Program-made: the position numbers and the translations under genes
Shown here: positions 24,573 through 34,837 of the stretch, in pieces
How positions within the stretch are numbered: position 1 is the first letter of the stretch
Layout of the letters: each line of letters opens with the position of its first letter
Assembly: GCF_001758465.1 (NCBI RefSeq)
Contig: NZ_MJIC01000015.1
Location: 620,001 to 684,000 of the forward strand
Direction of reading: 5' to 3'
From: Marisediminitalea lipolytica
GTDB lineage: Bacteria; Pseudomonadota; Gammaproteobacteria; Enterobacterales; Alteromonadaceae
Length of the DNA stretch: 64,000 nt
Notes under the pieces: generated by a model
What the model saw: only the letters and a program-made list of their open reading frames with translations
What the model was told of the DNA's origin: nothing
Databases searched by the model: none

Positions 24573-25403
24573 CTAGCTTAACGCGATTTGCTCAAAGGTA
24601 TCGGCCAGCAGTTTGGGGTGGGTCATCATGCCATTGCGCGGAATATTCATTTCGAGGAAGTTCCAGCCGGGCTCTCTGGCTGGTGCCACCATACGCTCGC
24701 TGCTTTTGTGGTAGGTCTGACCCACACAATGAATGTAGCTGCGCGGTAAACCCTGCCAGCCGCCGTTTTCCAGCGTGAGAACATCGGTCCATTGGCGTAC
24801 CGGGTGGGTGGTAATCAGCCGCTTTAAGCGAGCGATAATCTCGGTTTCTGATTCTGGTACCAGCATTTTTGCCGGGTAGCTGGCCCAAAAATTCATTTTG
24901 TAACCGTCTTCAAACTTTTCGGCGTATTTGAGCCAGGAAGCGGGCAGTTCGCCGGTAACCGGATCGCGCATCACCCCGGACATGACGCCCTCTCTTGGAA
25001 TTAAGGCGTCAAAATAAACCAGATGTTTTATTTTATCCCGGTAGCGGTCGGCAACGCCGGTAATGGTTAAGCCAGAATAGGAATGGCCAGCCAAAATGAT
25101 ATTATCGAGTTCTTCAAATTTGATGACATTGGCAATGTCATCAATATGCGTGTTAAGACCCACGTCAGGCTGACTCAGATGAACCCGTTCACCACAGCCG
25201 GTGCAGGTTGGCGTATACACGCAGTAGCCTCGGGCCTGCAATATGGCTTTCACATCCTGCCAGGCCCAGCCGCCCTGAAAACTGCCATGCACCAGCACAA
25301 ATACTGGTTTGGTTTTTTTCGCCGGGGTATCGCTGGCCAGAGACAGGCCACTGTACAACGAAGTAGCAAGAGCACTGGCTTTTAAAAAGTGTCGTCTGTT
25401 CAT
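24573..25403 (-). CDS. Exported alpha/beta hydrolase, plant-esterase (MES/hydroxynitrile lyase)-like
   Basis: A 276-residue protein. The N-terminus MNRRHFLKASALATSLYSG has twin arginines and a hydrophobic stretch, so Tat export is likely. The hydrolase domain starts FVLVHGSFQGGWAW, has the nucleophile motif LAGHSYSGLTI, and ends with the region of the catalytic His in MMTHPKLLADTF. The pattern FVLVHG-x-GGWAW with GHS-x-G is that of the plant methyl-esterase/hydroxynitrile lyase type also found in bacteria. It lies upstream of the ABC operon on the same strand, 97 bp before it. The substrate is unknown. Confidence 0.85.
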   Translation of the reverse strand: MNRRHFLKASALATSLYSGLSLASDTPAKKTKPVFVLVHGSFQGGWAWQDVKAILQARGYCVYTPTCTGCGERVHLSQPDVGLNTHIDDIANVIKFEELDNIILAGHSYSGLTITGVADRYRDKIKHLVYFDALIPREGVMSGVMRDPVTGELPASWLKYAEKFEDGYKMNFWASYPAKMLVPESETEIIARLKRLITTHPVRQWTDVLTLENGGWQGLPRSYIHCVGQTYHKSSERMVAPAREPGWNFLEMNIPRNGMMTHPKLLADTFEQIALS

Positions 25404-25527
25404 ATGTATTGAACCTGAATTGACTGGATAATAAACGATTATTACCGGCAGGCGTGGTCATAAGACATGACATTAATCAATTAAAACGGGGAGCGATAAA
25501 CGAGATTAAGGCAGGGCAGAGGAAGTA

Positions 25528-25554
25528 CCCCGGATACACCGATGTTATCCGGGG
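25528..25554 (-). terminator. Hairpin after the GH3 gene
   Basis: Perfect 9-bp stem (25528-25536 with 25546-25554) starting 14 bp after the GH3 stop. There is no T-run on the downstream side, so it may be a weak or factor-assisted terminator or a 3'-end protecting hairpin. Confidence 0.5.
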
Positions 25555-25567
25555 CAAAAGATCAACG

Positions 25568-27937
25568 TTATCGTTGTAAAGCGTTAACCGGCTGACTGGT
25601 TGGCAGCGGCGTTAACTGTGCCGATAAAGTCTGTTCGGAAGTAAGCTTAATCACGTCACTCCAGAAAGGCTCGCGGGATGATTTGGCCAGCGTGATCTGA
25701 TAATCACCGGCTTCTGCAATCCACTGATGGCGGCGTTCGTCAAAAGAGGCCAGCTGTTCGGCGGTCAGGCTTAGGTTGAGAGTCTGGCTCTCACCCGGGG
25801 CTAACAGTTTGGTTTTTGCAAACCCTTGTAAGGTTTGAGCGGCCTTTTGCAGTTTGCCCTGTGGTGCACTTACATAAAGTTGCACAACATCCTTACCGGC
25901 GACCTTGCTGGTATTGGTCACGGTGACTGACACCTGATAACCCTCTTCGGTGGTGGTTAACGTGGCGTCGGTGCGATCAAAACTGGCATAGGACAAGCCA
26001 AAACCAAACGGGAATGACACATCCTGACTGAAGCTGTCAAAGAAGCGGTAACCTACGTAAATGCCTTCGATGTACTCAATCACCGATTTCTGGCCGTTAG
26101 GCAGCGCATTCAGGTAAGGGTTAGGAATAACTTCCGGGTCTACAACCTTGCCTGGGAAGGTTTCGGCAGAAGGGATCTGTGCATAAGACACCGGGAAGGT
26201 TACTGCCAGATGACCTGACGGGTTAACCGAGCCGGTGAGTACATCCACTACGGCATTCCCTGCTTCTTGTCCGCCCTGCCATGGCAGCACGATAGCATCG
26301 ACTTTGTCTTTCCAGCTGGCGGTTTCGATGGTGTTACCGATATTGAGGATCACTACCACTTTTTTACCGGCTGCATGAAACGCGGTAGACACCGTCTCGA
26401 TTAAGGCCTGTTCGGTGCCAGTGAGGTTAAAATCGCCTTCGATGTGGCGATCCTGAAACTCGCCTGAGTTACGTCCCAGGGTAATCAGTGCAATGTCTTC
26501 CTCGGCGGCGAGTTCGCGGGCATATTCTGCGCTTACAGCCATTTCAGCAATGGGCGGAATAAACTGGAAGAAGCTTTTCTTCTCTGGCTGTTTGGCTTTT
26601 TCTTCGACCGCGTAGGCTTCGTAAGTTTGTTGCAGCTGTTGGTTAATTTCAAAACCGTTCTCGCCCAGCGCCTGAACCAGAGACACGGTGTAGGCTTCGT
26701 TTACGTCACCACTGCCGGTGCCGCCCGCAATAAAGTCATAAGACGTATTACCAAAAGTGGCAATGCGCTTAACGCCTTTAAGCGGTAAAGCTGAGGCGTT
26801 GTTTTTAAGTAGCACCACACCTTCAGCCGCTGCCTGGCGGGCAACCTGGGCATGAGCGGATAAATCAGGCTGGTCTGAATAGTCGTAACCCTGCATTGCC
26901 GGTGATTTGAAAATCATGGCTAAAATGCGGGTCAGGTTACGGTCAAGCTCAGCCTCTGTTAGCGTACCGTTTTCCAGTGCGGCGGCAATCTGACTCTGGT
27001 TGGCTGGTGTGCCAGGCATAATCAGGTCATTACCGGCGGCCATTTGTGCCGCTGAGTCATCACCGGCAAACCAGTCGGTCATGACAATCCCTTCAAAGCC
27101 CCACTCATCGCGTAGGATATCGGTAAGCAGCGCTTTACTTTGTGAAGTATAAGTACCGTTTAATTTGTTGTAGGAGCTCATAACGGCCCAGGGTTGGCTT
27201 TGCTTCACTGCAATTTCAAACCCTTTGAGGTAAATTTCGCGCATGGCTTGCTCGCCGACTTCGGCGTTGAGCACCATACGGCTGGTTTCCACCTGGTTGG
27301 CCACAAAGTGTTTGATGGTAGCGCCCACGCCCTGACTTTCGACGCCGTTGACTACCGAGGCTGCCATTAAGCCACCGATCAGCGGATCTTCAGAATAATA
27401 CTCAAAGTTACGGCCACCGCGAGGGTTAAGCTGAATATTCAGCGCTGGTGCCAGGAATACGTCAATGCCGTATTCTTTTACTTCGTTACCCATGGCTTCA
27501 CCTACCTGTTCTGCCAGTTCGGTGTTCCAGCTTGAGGCAATGGCAGTAGCAATAGGAAATGCGGTAGCGTAGTAGGTGTTGTCGTCATTCTCGCGAGTTG
27601 GCTTTATCCGCACGCCCGCCGGGCCGTCTGATAAAACAACTTCAGGAATGCCAAATTCCGCTAACGAATACGTAGAGCCCGCTGCTCCGGCAACCTTTTG
27701 TGAGCCATTACCAGACATGGACATGCCGGTACCGTTAACCAGCTTAATTTTTTGCTCGGTGGTAAGGCGAGCCAGTAGATCAGCCGCTCTTTCTTCACTA
27801 CTCAGGCTGGTATTTTCGTAGCCATCAAGTTTGCCGTTATTGTTGAGGTCTTTAAATTGGGCGGGGGCTTGTGTTTGCATACAGCCGCCAAGCGTGACCA
27901 GGGCGCCGGATATCATCCAGTGTTTTAGATTCTTCAT
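25568..27937 (-). CDS. Glycoside hydrolase family 3 beta-glucosidase, lipoprotein
   Basis: A 789-residue three-part GH3 enzyme. The signal peptide ends in a lipobox with Cys19 (TLGGC), so it is membrane anchored. DLNNNGKLDGYEN at 30-42 is a calcium-loop-like insert. The N-terminal barrel carries the nucleophile Asp288 in GIVMTDWFAG and the substrate-binding KHF region (about 209). The C-terminal sandwich includes VDAIVLPWQGGQEAGNAVVD, and a fibronectin-like domain ends the protein (VTVTNTSKVAGKDVVQLYVSAP). It would hydrolyse beta-glucosides, possibly glycosylated plant or algal compounds. It follows a TonB receptor by 119 bp, suggesting uptake and deglycosylation of one ligand. Confidence 0.93.
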   Translation of the reverse strand: MKNLKHWMISGALVTLGGCMQTQAPAQFKDLNNNGKLDGYENTSLSSEERAADLLARLTTEQKIKLVNGTGMSMSGNGSQKVAGAAGSTYSLAEFGIPEVVLSDGPAGVRIKPTRENDDNTYYATAFPIATAIASSWNTELAEQVGEAMGNEVKEYGIDVFLAPALNIQLNPRGGRNFEYYSEDPLIGGLMAASVVNGVESQGVGATIKHFVANQVETSRMVLNAEVGEQAMREIYLKGFEIAVKQSQPWAVMSSYNKLNGTYTSQSKALLTDILRDEWGFEGIVMTDWFAGDDSAAQMAAGNDLIMPGTPANQSQIAAALENGTLTEAELDRNLTRILAMIFKSPAMQGYDYSDQPDLSAHAQVARQAAAEGVVLLKNNASALPLKGVKRIATFGNTSYDFIAGGTGSGDVNEAYTVSLVQALGENGFEINQQLQQTYEAYAVEEKAKQPEKKSFFQFIPPIAEMAVSAEYARELAAEEDIALITLGRNSGEFQDRHIEGDFNLTGTEQALIETVSTAFHAAGKKVVVILNIGNTIETASWKDKVDAIVLPWQGGQEAGNAVVDVLTGSVNPSGHLAVTFPVSYAQIPSAETFPGKVVDPEVIPNPYLNALPNGQKSVIEYIEGIYVGYRFFDSFSQDVSFPFGFGLSYASFDRTDATLTTTEEGYQVSVTVTNTSKVAGKDVVQLYVSAPQGKLQKAAQTLQGFAKTKLLAPGESQTLNLSLTAEQLASFDERRHQWIAEAGDYQITLAKSSREPFWSDVIKLTSEQTLSAQLTPLPTSQPVNALQR

Positions 27938-27970
27938 ACTACCTGCAATTGCTTTATTGGATTAAAAGAA

Positions 27971-27995
27971 ATCAAACCGGACAAGCCGGTTTGAT
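27971..27995 (-). terminator. Terminator after the TonB receptor gene
   Basis: A perfect 10-bp stem (27971-27980 with 27986-27995), five-base loop, followed on the minus strand by TTCTTTTAAT. It separates the receptor from the GH3 gene, so the latter probably has its own promoter or depends on read-through. Confidence 0.75.
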
Positions 27996-28056
27996 TAGCG
28001 GGTGTAGGGGACAGGCCCAGCCATTAGCTGTTCCTGCAGATGAGTCATTATTTTAA

Positions 28057-30420
28057 TTAGTAAAACGAATATTTTGCCTGGATACCAACGGTGCGGGGTT
28101 CCTGCATCGCCATGACTATTCCTGAATTTGTTGAGAAATAGGCAAAGGAGGCATCAAAGGCATAATAATCATAACCTGTCATGTATTCATCGTTATCAAA
28201 TACGTTTTTGACATAAGCTTGCAACTCCAGGTCGCCAATGTAAAGTCCTGCACGCAGATTAACTTTATGAATATCTTCGGTTTTTAAGAAATTAGCCTGG
28301 TTAACCCATTGGCCGGACTTATACACATAATCGCCGCGGACAAAGTAGTCGTACTCGTTGGCGATGGTGCCGGAATATTCCAGTCCCAGATTACCTGAGT
28401 ATTTGGAGGTACCCGGTTGTTCCTTACCACTAAAATCCGTCACACCCGACAATGCGCTGAGTGCCGCATTGCTGTGCTGATTAATTTCAGAGCCAATGTA
28501 GGCTGCCGACGCGTTCAGGCGCAGGTTGGCGGTAAGCATCCAGTGAGTTTCTAACTCCAGCCCCCATAAATCCACATCACCAGCATTGGCAACACCGGTA
28601 TAGCTGGTGGCGGCAGTTGGGTTCTGTGGGTCGTTGATGACCAGATTGATACGGTTAATTTGCTTGTTCCATTGAGCGTAATAGGCACCCAGCGAGTAGT
28701 TCATCGCACCGCCCATCAGGCTGCCTTTCATGCCGATTTCGTAGTTGTTAACCTCTTCCGGGTCAACGGTCAGGGCTACGCCGGCCGCTTCTGCGGCTTC
28801 GCGCACATAGTCCTCAACTGCCAGTAAGTTGGTATTAAAGGCAGAAGGGTTCACGCCTTTAGAAATGGTACCAAATACCATTAACTCATCGTTGACTTTA
28901 TAGTCGAGGATCAGACGCGGTAAAAAGTTGCTGAATTTTTCTTTTGCCAGCAGTACACCTTCGGCACTAATGGCGCTGATTTCGTCTTGCTGATAGCGGC
29001 CTTCCACACTCAGGGTGGTTTTGTCGTTAAGCTCGTAACTCAAACCAAAGAACACCCCCAGCGTTTTTGCTTTGGACTCGCCGGTTTGAGAAACGCGCTG
29101 TGGTACCGGATAAAAAGAAATCGCGGTGGTCTGGCTGCCATTACGTTTGGCATCCAGATAGCTTACGCCAAAGGAACCGGTAAGCGGGCCGTCACCGGCG
29201 TAACTTACACGAAACTCCTGGGAAACATCTTCGTTTTTACGATCAACCAAAAACGGATACTGGAAGTATTCGTTACCATAATGTGCAATATCGTTTAGCA
29301 GTACCCATTCTTCGTTATTCATGCCGGTTAAAGATGACAGAGTCACGTCATCAGTAATGTCCCAGTCGGCAATAAAGTGAGCATGGTAGAACTCGCGCCC
29401 CATACCGTAATCGTTCAGTAAGCCGGTATCGGCAACCCGTCCATCCGGGTTAGCCATTAACGCTTTCAGTTCGGGCGAAGCTTTGGTGTTATAAGACAGC
29501 GGATCGGCTTTAGTCGGGATGCTGCAAAAATAAGGGTTGCCGTTAATAACGCAGTTTGACTGACCCTGAACGGCGACATCAAAGGTCGCGTAATCAAGAA
29601 TGTCCACAGCCGAAATAAACGCTGACGCGGCCGGACCATCTTCGTCCTTGGAATAAAAACCAAAGGCTTTCAGCGTAAGATTATCAGTAGGATTGGCCTG
29701 AACAAACAGGTTAGTCATGGTGGTCTTTTGATCGCCCAGACGACCACCGTCCTGGTAGTGGTTATCCCAGAAACCGTCTTTTTCGTAGGTTTCGCCGGAT
29801 AAACGGAAAGACAGCTTATCGTCGATTAGCGTGCCTTCCACATCACCGCGCAACCGGGTATAGCCATAGTTGCCCGCCGTAGCGGTAACTGAACCGGCCC
29901 ATTCCTGATTGGGCGTTTTATTGACTACGTTAATGGCGCCGGCAAAGGTATTACGGCCAAAGTAAGCGCTTTGCGGGCCGCGCAGCACTTCGATACGCTC
30001 GGGTGAACCAATAGATGAAACCGCAGTGGTTGATGAAACCGGAACACCGTCGATAAACACGGATGTAGTAGCTTCTGCGCCACTACTTGGCGAGAATCCA
30101 CGCAGGGTAAAACTCTGCACAGAACGGTCTGTTTTACCGGAAAAGTTATTACTTACCACCAGACCCGGCGTGTTGTCGGCAATGTCCATGACGGCTACGA
30201 TGCCTTGTTTTTCAATGTCACCACTGGTGAGCGCAGATACCGCTACGGGGACTTCCTGCAAGTTTTCAGAACGCTTTCGCGCGGTCACTTCGATTTTTTC
30301 GATAACTAACTGATCTTCGTTAGCGGTGGTTTGCTGTGCTAAAAGTGGCTGACATGTGCTGGCAACCAAAGACGCGATAAGACTAAGCTTAATAGTACGA
30401 CTGGAATTGGCTTGATTCAT
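28057..30420 (-). CDS. TonB-dependent outer-membrane receptor
   Basis: A 787-residue receptor. The signal peptide ends near LLAQQTTA. The plug domain begins IEKIEVTARKRSENLQEVPV and contains IDGVPVSST and IEVLRGPQSAYFGRNTFAGAINVV, standard plug landmarks. The remaining residues form the 22-strand barrel, and the last residue is aromatic (KYSFY), as required for outer-membrane insertion. It imports a ligand into the periplasm using TonB energy. Plugs of this type are common for non-siderophore nutrients. A palindromic operator lies 108 bp upstream, which places it in the catabolic regulon rather than in iron control. Confidence 0.94.
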   Translation of the reverse strand: MNQANSSRTIKLSLIASLVASTCQPLLAQQTTANEDQLVIEKIEVTARKRSENLQEVPVAVSALTSGDIEKQGIVAVMDIADNTPGLVVSNNFSGKTDRSVQSFTLRGFSPSSGAEATTSVFIDGVPVSSTTAVSSIGSPERIEVLRGPQSAYFGRNTFAGAINVVNKTPNQEWAGSVTATAGNYGYTRLRGDVEGTLIDDKLSFRLSGETYEKDGFWDNHYQDGGRLGDQKTTMTNLFVQANPTDNLTLKAFGFYSKDEDGPAASAFISAVDILDYATFDVAVQGQSNCVINGNPYFCSIPTKADPLSYNTKASPELKALMANPDGRVADTGLLNDYGMGREFYHAHFIADWDITDDVTLSSLTGMNNEEWVLLNDIAHYGNEYFQYPFLVDRKNEDVSQEFRVSYAGDGPLTGSFGVSYLDAKRNGSQTTAISFYPVPQRVSQTGESKAKTLGVFFGLSYELNDKTTLSVEGRYQQDEISAISAEGVLLAKEKFSNFLPRLILDYKVNDELMVFGTISKGVNPSAFNTNLLAVEDYVREAAEAAGVALTVDPEEVNNYEIGMKGSLMGGAMNYSLGAYYAQWNKQINRINLVINDPQNPTAATSYTGVANAGDVDLWGLELETHWMLTANLRLNASAAYIGSEINQHSNAALSALSGVTDFSGKEQPGTSKYSGNLGLEYSGTIANEYDYFVRGDYVYKSGQWVNQANFLKTEDIHKVNLRAGLYIGDLELQAYVKNVFDNDEYMTGYDYYAFDASFAYFSTNSGIVMAMQEPRTVGIQAKYSFY

Positions 30421-30527
30421 TTTATTACCTGTTTACGCATACGGCGCGCAACTATGAGATAAAGTGAAAGTGCTTCACTAAGATTTTGCTACGAAATCAT
30501 CAAATCACTGATAGCTTATTTGCAATA

Positions 30528-30539
30528 TGATAATTGTCA
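30528..30539. promoter_or_regulatory. Palindromic operator copy 5 (TGATAATTGTCA)
   Basis: Matches the consensus TGAYAATTRTCA at all positions, with one half-site of each type seen at 6107 and 10734. It sits 108 bp before the receptor start, upstream of an AT-rich stretch that could hold the promoter. Confidence 0.75.
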
Positions 30540-30733
30540 AAAACCGCGTTGGTTTATCACTGTTTGGATATATTCTACGGTAAAAGAAATGACATATATA
30601 TTATACTATTGCTGCAAAGTGTGTCGGCGTTTGCTGGTTAGGGCAGGCGAAGAATGGCCGGGCTCTGACGTGAAAAAGAAAAGCTGGCAGTACACGCAAC
30701 AGAGCTGCAGTAGTATAGCTTAAACAGGTATAG

Positions 30734-30768
30734 AAAAAAGCCCGACTTACCGCTGTCAGTCGGGCTTT
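30734..30768 (-). terminator. Intrinsic terminator of leuCD
   Basis: Perfect 11-bp GC-rich stem (30737-30747 with 30758-30768) followed on the minus strand by six T. It lies seven bases after the leuD stop. Confidence 0.9.
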
Positions 30769-30774
30769 GTCGTA

Positions 30775-31416
30775 TCAGAGGATATTTTGAAACACCCAGG
30801 GTTCGGCTTGCTTTAGCTTATCTTCAAAGGCATGGATGGTATCTGCATCTTTCAGGGTGACCGAGATTTCATCTAAACCTTCCAGGAGGTTTTGCCGTCT
30901 CGATTCATCGATGTCAAAATGCCACTGGTGCGTTTCGGTAAAGATAGACTGGGTTTGCAGATCCACCGTAACAAAGAGTTTCTCGGATTGGCTCATCGCA
31001 AACAGTTCGTCGATAGTTTCGTTTGGTAAAGCAATGGGCAATAAACCGTTTTTAAAACAGTTATTGTAAAAAATGTCAGCAAAACTGGGGGCCAGTACTA
31101 CGGCAAAACCATAATCGCGTAGCGCCCATACAGCGTGTTCCCGGCTGGAACCACAGCCAAAGTTATCCCGTGCCAGTAATACGCTGCTGGCGGCATAATC
31201 GGCATGATTAAGTAAAAAATCCGGATTTTTACGACGTTCGCTAACCGGGGTGGTGACATCGCCACCATCAAGATAGCGCAAATCGTCAAACAGCCAGTCG
31301 CCGTAACCAAACTTGCGAATAGACTTTAAGTACTGCTTGGGCAAAATGGCATCAGTATCGATGTTGGCGCGGTCAAAGGGATACACCTGTCCGGTGTGTT
31401 GCGTAAACGGCTTCAT
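30775..31416 (-). CDS. leuD: 3-isopropylmalate dehydratase small subunit
   Basis: A 213-residue swivel domain of isopropylmalate isomerase. The start [20 protein letters not shown], the active-site loop [19 protein letters not shown] and the FKNGLLPI segment are standard LeuD. With LeuC it converts 2-isopropylmalate to 3-isopropylmalate in leucine synthesis in the cytoplasm. Its ATG overlaps the leuC stop (ATGA at 31413-31416). It is somewhat longer than E. coli LeuD (201), within family range. Related pairs hydrate citraconate or dimethylmaleate, but nothing here demands that. Confidence 0.93.
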   Translation of the reverse strand: MKPFTQHTGQVYPFDRANIDTDAILPKQYLKSIRKFGYGDWLFDDLRYLDGGDVTTPVSERRKNPDFLLNHADYAASSVLLARDNFGCGSSREHAVWALRDYGFAVVLAPSFADIFYNNCFKNGLLPIALPNETIDELFAMSQSEKLFVTVDLQTQSIFTETHQWHFDIDESRRQNLLEGLDEISVTLKDADTIHAFEDKLKQAEPWVFQNIL

Positions 31417-32834
31417 AGTGCAGCCTCCTTAGAAATATCCACAAAGTGACCGTTAATGGCGGCGGCTGCAGCCATAGCCGGGCTAACTAAATGCGTGCGC
31501 CCGCCACTGCCCTGACGGCTTTCAAAGTTACGGTTAGAGGTAGAGGCGCAGTGCTCGCCTTCGTACAAGCGATCCGCATTCATGGCCAGACACATAGAAC
31601 AGCCCGGTGAGCGCCATTCAAACCCGGCGGCAGTGATGACTTTATCCAGCCCTTCATCTTCGGCCTGCTGTTTAACCAAACCCGAGCCGGGCACCACCAG
31701 GGCCTGTTTAATGGTTGGGGCGATATGTTTGCCTTTTACAACCTCTGCCACAGCACGAATATCTTCAATACGCGAGTTGGTGCATGAGCCTACAAACACG
31801 CGGTCCAGCTGGATACTGGTAATAGGCTGGCCAGGCTCCAGGCCCATGTACTGCATAGCTTTTTGATAATCGGCGGATTTGTTTTCCGGTAGGCTTGCCA
31901 CGGTAGGTACAGTGGCATCTACCGCCACCACCATCTCCGGTGACGTTCCCCAGCTTACCTGCGGGCGAATATCTTCGGCCTTAAAGAAATAATCGATATC
32001 AAATTTGGCGCCGTCGTCACTTTTGAGCTTACGCCACATTGCAACAGCTTTATCCCAGTCTGCCCCTTTGGGCGCCAGTGGGCGGTCTTTAACATAGGCT
32101 TCGGTGGTGGCGTCATAGGCGACAAGACCCGCTCTGGCACCGGCTTCAATAGCCATGTTGCACAAGGTCATACGCCCTTCCATCGACAGGCTGTAAATGG
32201 CATCACCGGTAAATTCGATAGTACAACCGGTACCTGCTGCGGTGCCGATTTGACTAATGATGTACAGCACCACGTCTTTAGCGGTAACACCACGGCCAAG
32301 CTGGCCTGAAACATCAATGCGCAGGTTTTTCGCTTTACGCTGAATTAAGCACTGGGTGGCCAGGACGTGTTCAACTTCTGAAGTACCAATGCCTACACCA
32401 AGGGCCGCAAAGGCACCATGGGTCGCTGTATGGGAATCACCACAAACCACTGTCATACCGGGTAGGGTCAGCCCTTGTTCCGGTGCGATAACATGTACAA
32501 TGCCCTGACGTTTATCTTTTAGTGCAAACTGCGGCACCTCGAAGGCATTACAGTTATCATCCAGGGTTTTAACCTGAATGCGTGAGGTATCATCGGTAAT
32601 GCCATCAATGCCTTTTTCGCGCTCGGTGGTGGGCACGTTGTGATCCGGCGTGGCAATAATGGCGCTGGTGCGCCAGGGCTTGCGCCCGGCCGCTTTTAAG
32701 CCTTCAAAGGCCTGTGCCGAGGAGACTTCATGCACAATGTGGCGGTCGATATAAATCAGTGATGTACCGTCTTCGTTTTGTTTAACGCAGCGTCGGTCCC
32801 AGAGTTTGTCGTACAGTGTTCTTGGTGATGTCAT
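31413..32834 (-). CDS. leuC: 3-isopropylmalate dehydratase large subunit
   Basis: A 473-residue aconitase-type subunit with a 4Fe-4S cluster. [40 protein letters not shown], the first ligand Cys in FVGSCTNSR and the CSMC pair in [13 protein letters not shown] are all present and close to enterobacterial LeuC. The start at 32834 is chosen: GGAG precedes it, and it gives [13 protein letters not shown], aligning with known LeuC; the frame continues upstream through the terminator but without LeuC sequence. No leuA or leuB is adjacent. A strong terminator lies only 30 bp before the start, so expression is probably controlled by attenuation or initiated within that spacer. Confidence 0.94.
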   Translation of the reverse strand: MTSPRTLYDKLWDRRCVKQNEDGTSLIYIDRHIVHEVSSAQAFEGLKAAGRKPWRTSAIIATPDHNVPTTEREKGIDGITDDTSRIQVKTLDDNCNAFEVPQFALKDKRQGIVHVIAPEQGLTLPGMTVVCGDSHTATHGAFAALGVGIGTSEVEHVLATQCLIQRKAKNLRIDVSGQLGRGVTAKDVVLYIISQIGTAAGTGCTIEFTGDAIYSLSMEGRMTLCNMAIEAGARAGLVAYDATTEAYVKDRPLAPKGADWDKAVAMWRKLKSDDGAKFDIDYFFKAEDIRPQVSWGTSPEMVVAVDATVPTVASLPENKSADYQKAMQYMGLEPGQPITSIQLDRVFVGSCTNSRIEDIRAVAEVVKGKHIAPTIKQALVVPGSGLVKQQAEDEGLDKVITAAGFEWRSPGCSMCLAMNADRLYEGEHCASTSNRNFESRQGSGGRTHLVSPAMAAAAAINGHFVDISKEAAL

Positions 32835-32863
32835 ACGGACTCCATCTTTTTGGGGCGTAGGGT

Positions 32864-32929
32864 AAAAAACGCAAAACCCCGGGTTGGAGCCAGCCTGATG
32901 CCAGGCCAGACGCCGGGGCCGGGGTTTTG
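32864..32929 (-). terminator. Terminator/attenuator-like hairpin between hyuB and leuC
   Basis: An 11-bp stem (32919-32929 with 32872-32882) enclosing an inner GC-rich hairpin, followed on the minus strand by CG and TTTTTT at 32864-32869. The T-run ends 30 bp before the leuC ATG, the usual place of an attenuator. It could also simply end hyuAB transcription. No Leu-rich leader peptide was found in the 125-bp gap. Confidence 0.75.
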
Positions 32930-32934
32930 TCAGA

Positions 32935-32955
32935 GTCGCCAGTCTGCCTGGCGAC
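32935..32955 (-). other. Small hairpin directly after hyuB
   Basis: Perfect 8-bp stem (32935-32942 with 32948-32955), five-base loop, just three bases after the hyuB stop. It may stabilise the hyuAB mRNA end or pair alternatively with the following terminator. Confidence 0.6.
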
Positions 32956-32958
32956 TTA

Positions 32959-34824
32959 TTATTTAACGTTCTGGAACGTTGGTGTAACCGGAGCCGGAAT
33001 ATGGGTTTCTTCCAGGCATTTGGCTTTAATCTCTTCGATGGTGCCACCGCGATTGAACAGACTGACTTCGCCGCGCTGTTCGCTCAGGGTTGCACGCAGC
33101 TCAGTGGTTGCAGCTTCGTTAACGGCACCGTTTTCGATAACCACACCGTAGGCTTTCGCGCCTTCAAGAGTGACCAGTCCACGATTAAAGTCGGTTAATA
33201 CCAGTTGTGGATCGCGCTTGTACGGGTCGCCCCAGCCGCCACCACCCCAGGTGTTGAAGTACAGCAGGTCACCAGCTTTAACCTTGATGTCTTCACACTT
33301 AGACGGTAACCATTCTTCGCTGCCGTCGGCGCGAACCATACGTTTGGTAGAACGCATGCCCGGCTCACCACCGTTAACGCCCCATGGGTAGACTAACCAG
33401 CGGTCATCGTGGATCGCGATCTGGCCATCACATAAGAAGCGATAGGCTACGCTCAGGCCGTGACCACCACGGTGTAAGCCCGCGCCGCCTGAATCTGGGA
33501 TAACTTCATAGGTTTCGATACGCATTGGGAAATACGACTCGATAAACTCGTTAGGCACGTTGGTAAAGCCCGGCCACAGTGAGTGACCATCCGGACCGTC
33601 GCCAACCGGACGACCAGGGATACCACCAAAGCCAATCTGGAACAGCTGGAACCATTCGCCTTTGTCGTCGTAGCCCGAGTAGAACAAGTGCGGTGAGTCA
33701 GAGAAACCGGCGGCATTCAGCAGCTGCTCTGGTGCGCCCATACCTAACAGTGCGCCCAGGATATCGAAGATACGGCCAAGGGCGTGAGTACGGCCTGAAA
33801 GCGCCGCAGGGTATTTAGGCTTAAGCAGTGTGCCTTCCGGAATACGTACGTCAACTAAGTCGTAGAAACCGTCGTTAAAGATGATTTGCGGGTCTACCAC
33901 GTTAATGGTGAACGAGCCGAAGAACATCTTGAACATTTCTTCGTTCAGGTAGAAGTTGATTGAGCTTTGCGCCTGTGGATCGGTGCCGTCAAAATCAAAA
34001 ATGACTTTCTCACCTTCACGCCACATCTTACAGTTAATCTTGTAAGGGCCCATGCCTTTACCGTCGTCACAGATGTAGTCGGCAAATTCGCGCGGCTCTT
34101 CCGGGATAAACATCTTGATGATTTCGGCCATGGCCATTTTGTTACGCTCAAGCATGATTTCCATGGTTGAGTCGAACACGTCATCACCAAAGCGCTCGGC
34201 CAGTTCGTTACAACGCTTAGCCGCTGTTTTACAGGCTGCTACCAGCGCGTTTAAGTCGAAGCGGTTCCATTGCGGGGTACGTACGTTGTGCAGAATCAGC
34301 TCTAATACTTCTTCTTGCAGCACGCCTTTTTTGTACAGTTTTACCGGTGGAATACGCACACCTTCCTGGAAGATGGTGGAGGCCTGAATAGGCATTGAAC
34401 CCGGCACCATACCGCCGTTATCCGACATATGACCAAACATGGCAGACCACGCAATGTGGCGACCGTCTTTAAATACCGGTACCAGTACCAGCCAGTCGTT
34501 TAAGTGCGAAATCGCCGCGTTACACATGTACGGGTCGTTGGTGAGGATGATGTCACCTTCTTCCAGCGTGCCTTCGTAAGCGTTGGTAAAACCGGTAATG
34601 AATGAGCCCATCTGGCCCACCACCATTTTACCGTGACGGTCGGCGATCAGCGGGAAGCAGTCGCCCTGTTCACGAATACCCGGTGACATGGCAGTACGAA
34701 ACAGCACCGCGTCCATTTCTTCTCGGGCATTACGCAGTGCGTTTTCAATAATATCTACGGTTACACCGTCTACATCCACGCGTTGTAGCGGGGTTGAGTT
34801 GGTTTGGATAATCTGTGCAGTCAT
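32959..34824 (-). CDS. Hydantoinase B/oxoprolinase family subunit
   Basis: A 621-residue HyuB-type protein. It begins [20 protein letters not shown], then [15 protein letters not shown] and [21 protein letters not shown], all hallmark segments, and carries the C-terminal [18 protein letters not shown] glycine-rich stretch. With HyuA it forms enzymes that open a cyclic amide (N-methylhydantoin, 5-oxoproline) or carboxylate a ketone (acetone, acetophenone), always driven by ATP. It is 13 bp downstream of hyuA and certainly co-transcribed. No acetone-carboxylase gamma subunit is present, so the hydrolase option is favoured. Confidence 0.93.
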   Translation of the reverse strand: MTAQIIQTNSTPLQRVDVDGVTVDIIENALRNAREEMDAVLFRTAMSPGIREQGDCFPLIADRHGKMVVGQMGSFITGFTNAYEGTLEEGDIILTNDPYMCNAAISHLNDWLVLVPVFKDGRHIAWSAMFGHMSDNGGMVPGSMPIQASTIFQEGVRIPPVKLYKKGVLQEEVLELILHNVRTPQWNRFDLNALVAACKTAAKRCNELAERFGDDVFDSTMEIMLERNKMAMAEIIKMFIPEEPREFADYICDDGKGMGPYKINCKMWREGEKVIFDFDGTDPQAQSSINFYLNEEMFKMFFGSFTINVVDPQIIFNDGFYDLVDVRIPEGTLLKPKYPAALSGRTHALGRIFDILGALLGMGAPEQLLNAAGFSDSPHLFYSGYDDKGEWFQLFQIGFGGIPGRPVGDGPDGHSLWPGFTNVPNEFIESYFPMRIETYEVIPDSGGAGLHRGGHGLSVAYRFLCDGQIAIHDDRWLVYPWGVNGGEPGMRSTKRMVRADGSEEWLPSKCEDIKVKAGDLLYFNTWGGGGWGDPYKRDPQLVLTDFNRGLVTLEGAKAYGVVIENGAVNEAATTELRATLSEQRGEVSLFNRGGTIEEIKAKCLEETHIPAPVTPTFQNVK

Positions 34825-34837
34825 GATATTCCCCCGA

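Larger units (their letters stand above)
30421..30774. other. Intergenic region with receptor promoter, operator and leuD terminator
   Basis: 354 bp between the TonB receptor start and the leuD stop. It holds operator copy 5 (30528-30539) and the leuD terminator (30734-30768). The middle (about 30560-30720) contains no gene that I can support. Confidence 0.6.

Noticed and set aside
30560-30723. Small open frame upstream of the TonB receptor
   Set aside because: No convincing start site, low-complexity product, and it overlaps the likely control region.
1336-33000. Dimethylmaleate hydratase and lyase pair (LeuCD-like plus ICL-like genes)
   Set aside because: LeuC is very close to ordinary leucine-pathway LeuC, and the two loci are far apart. 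Possible but not supported.
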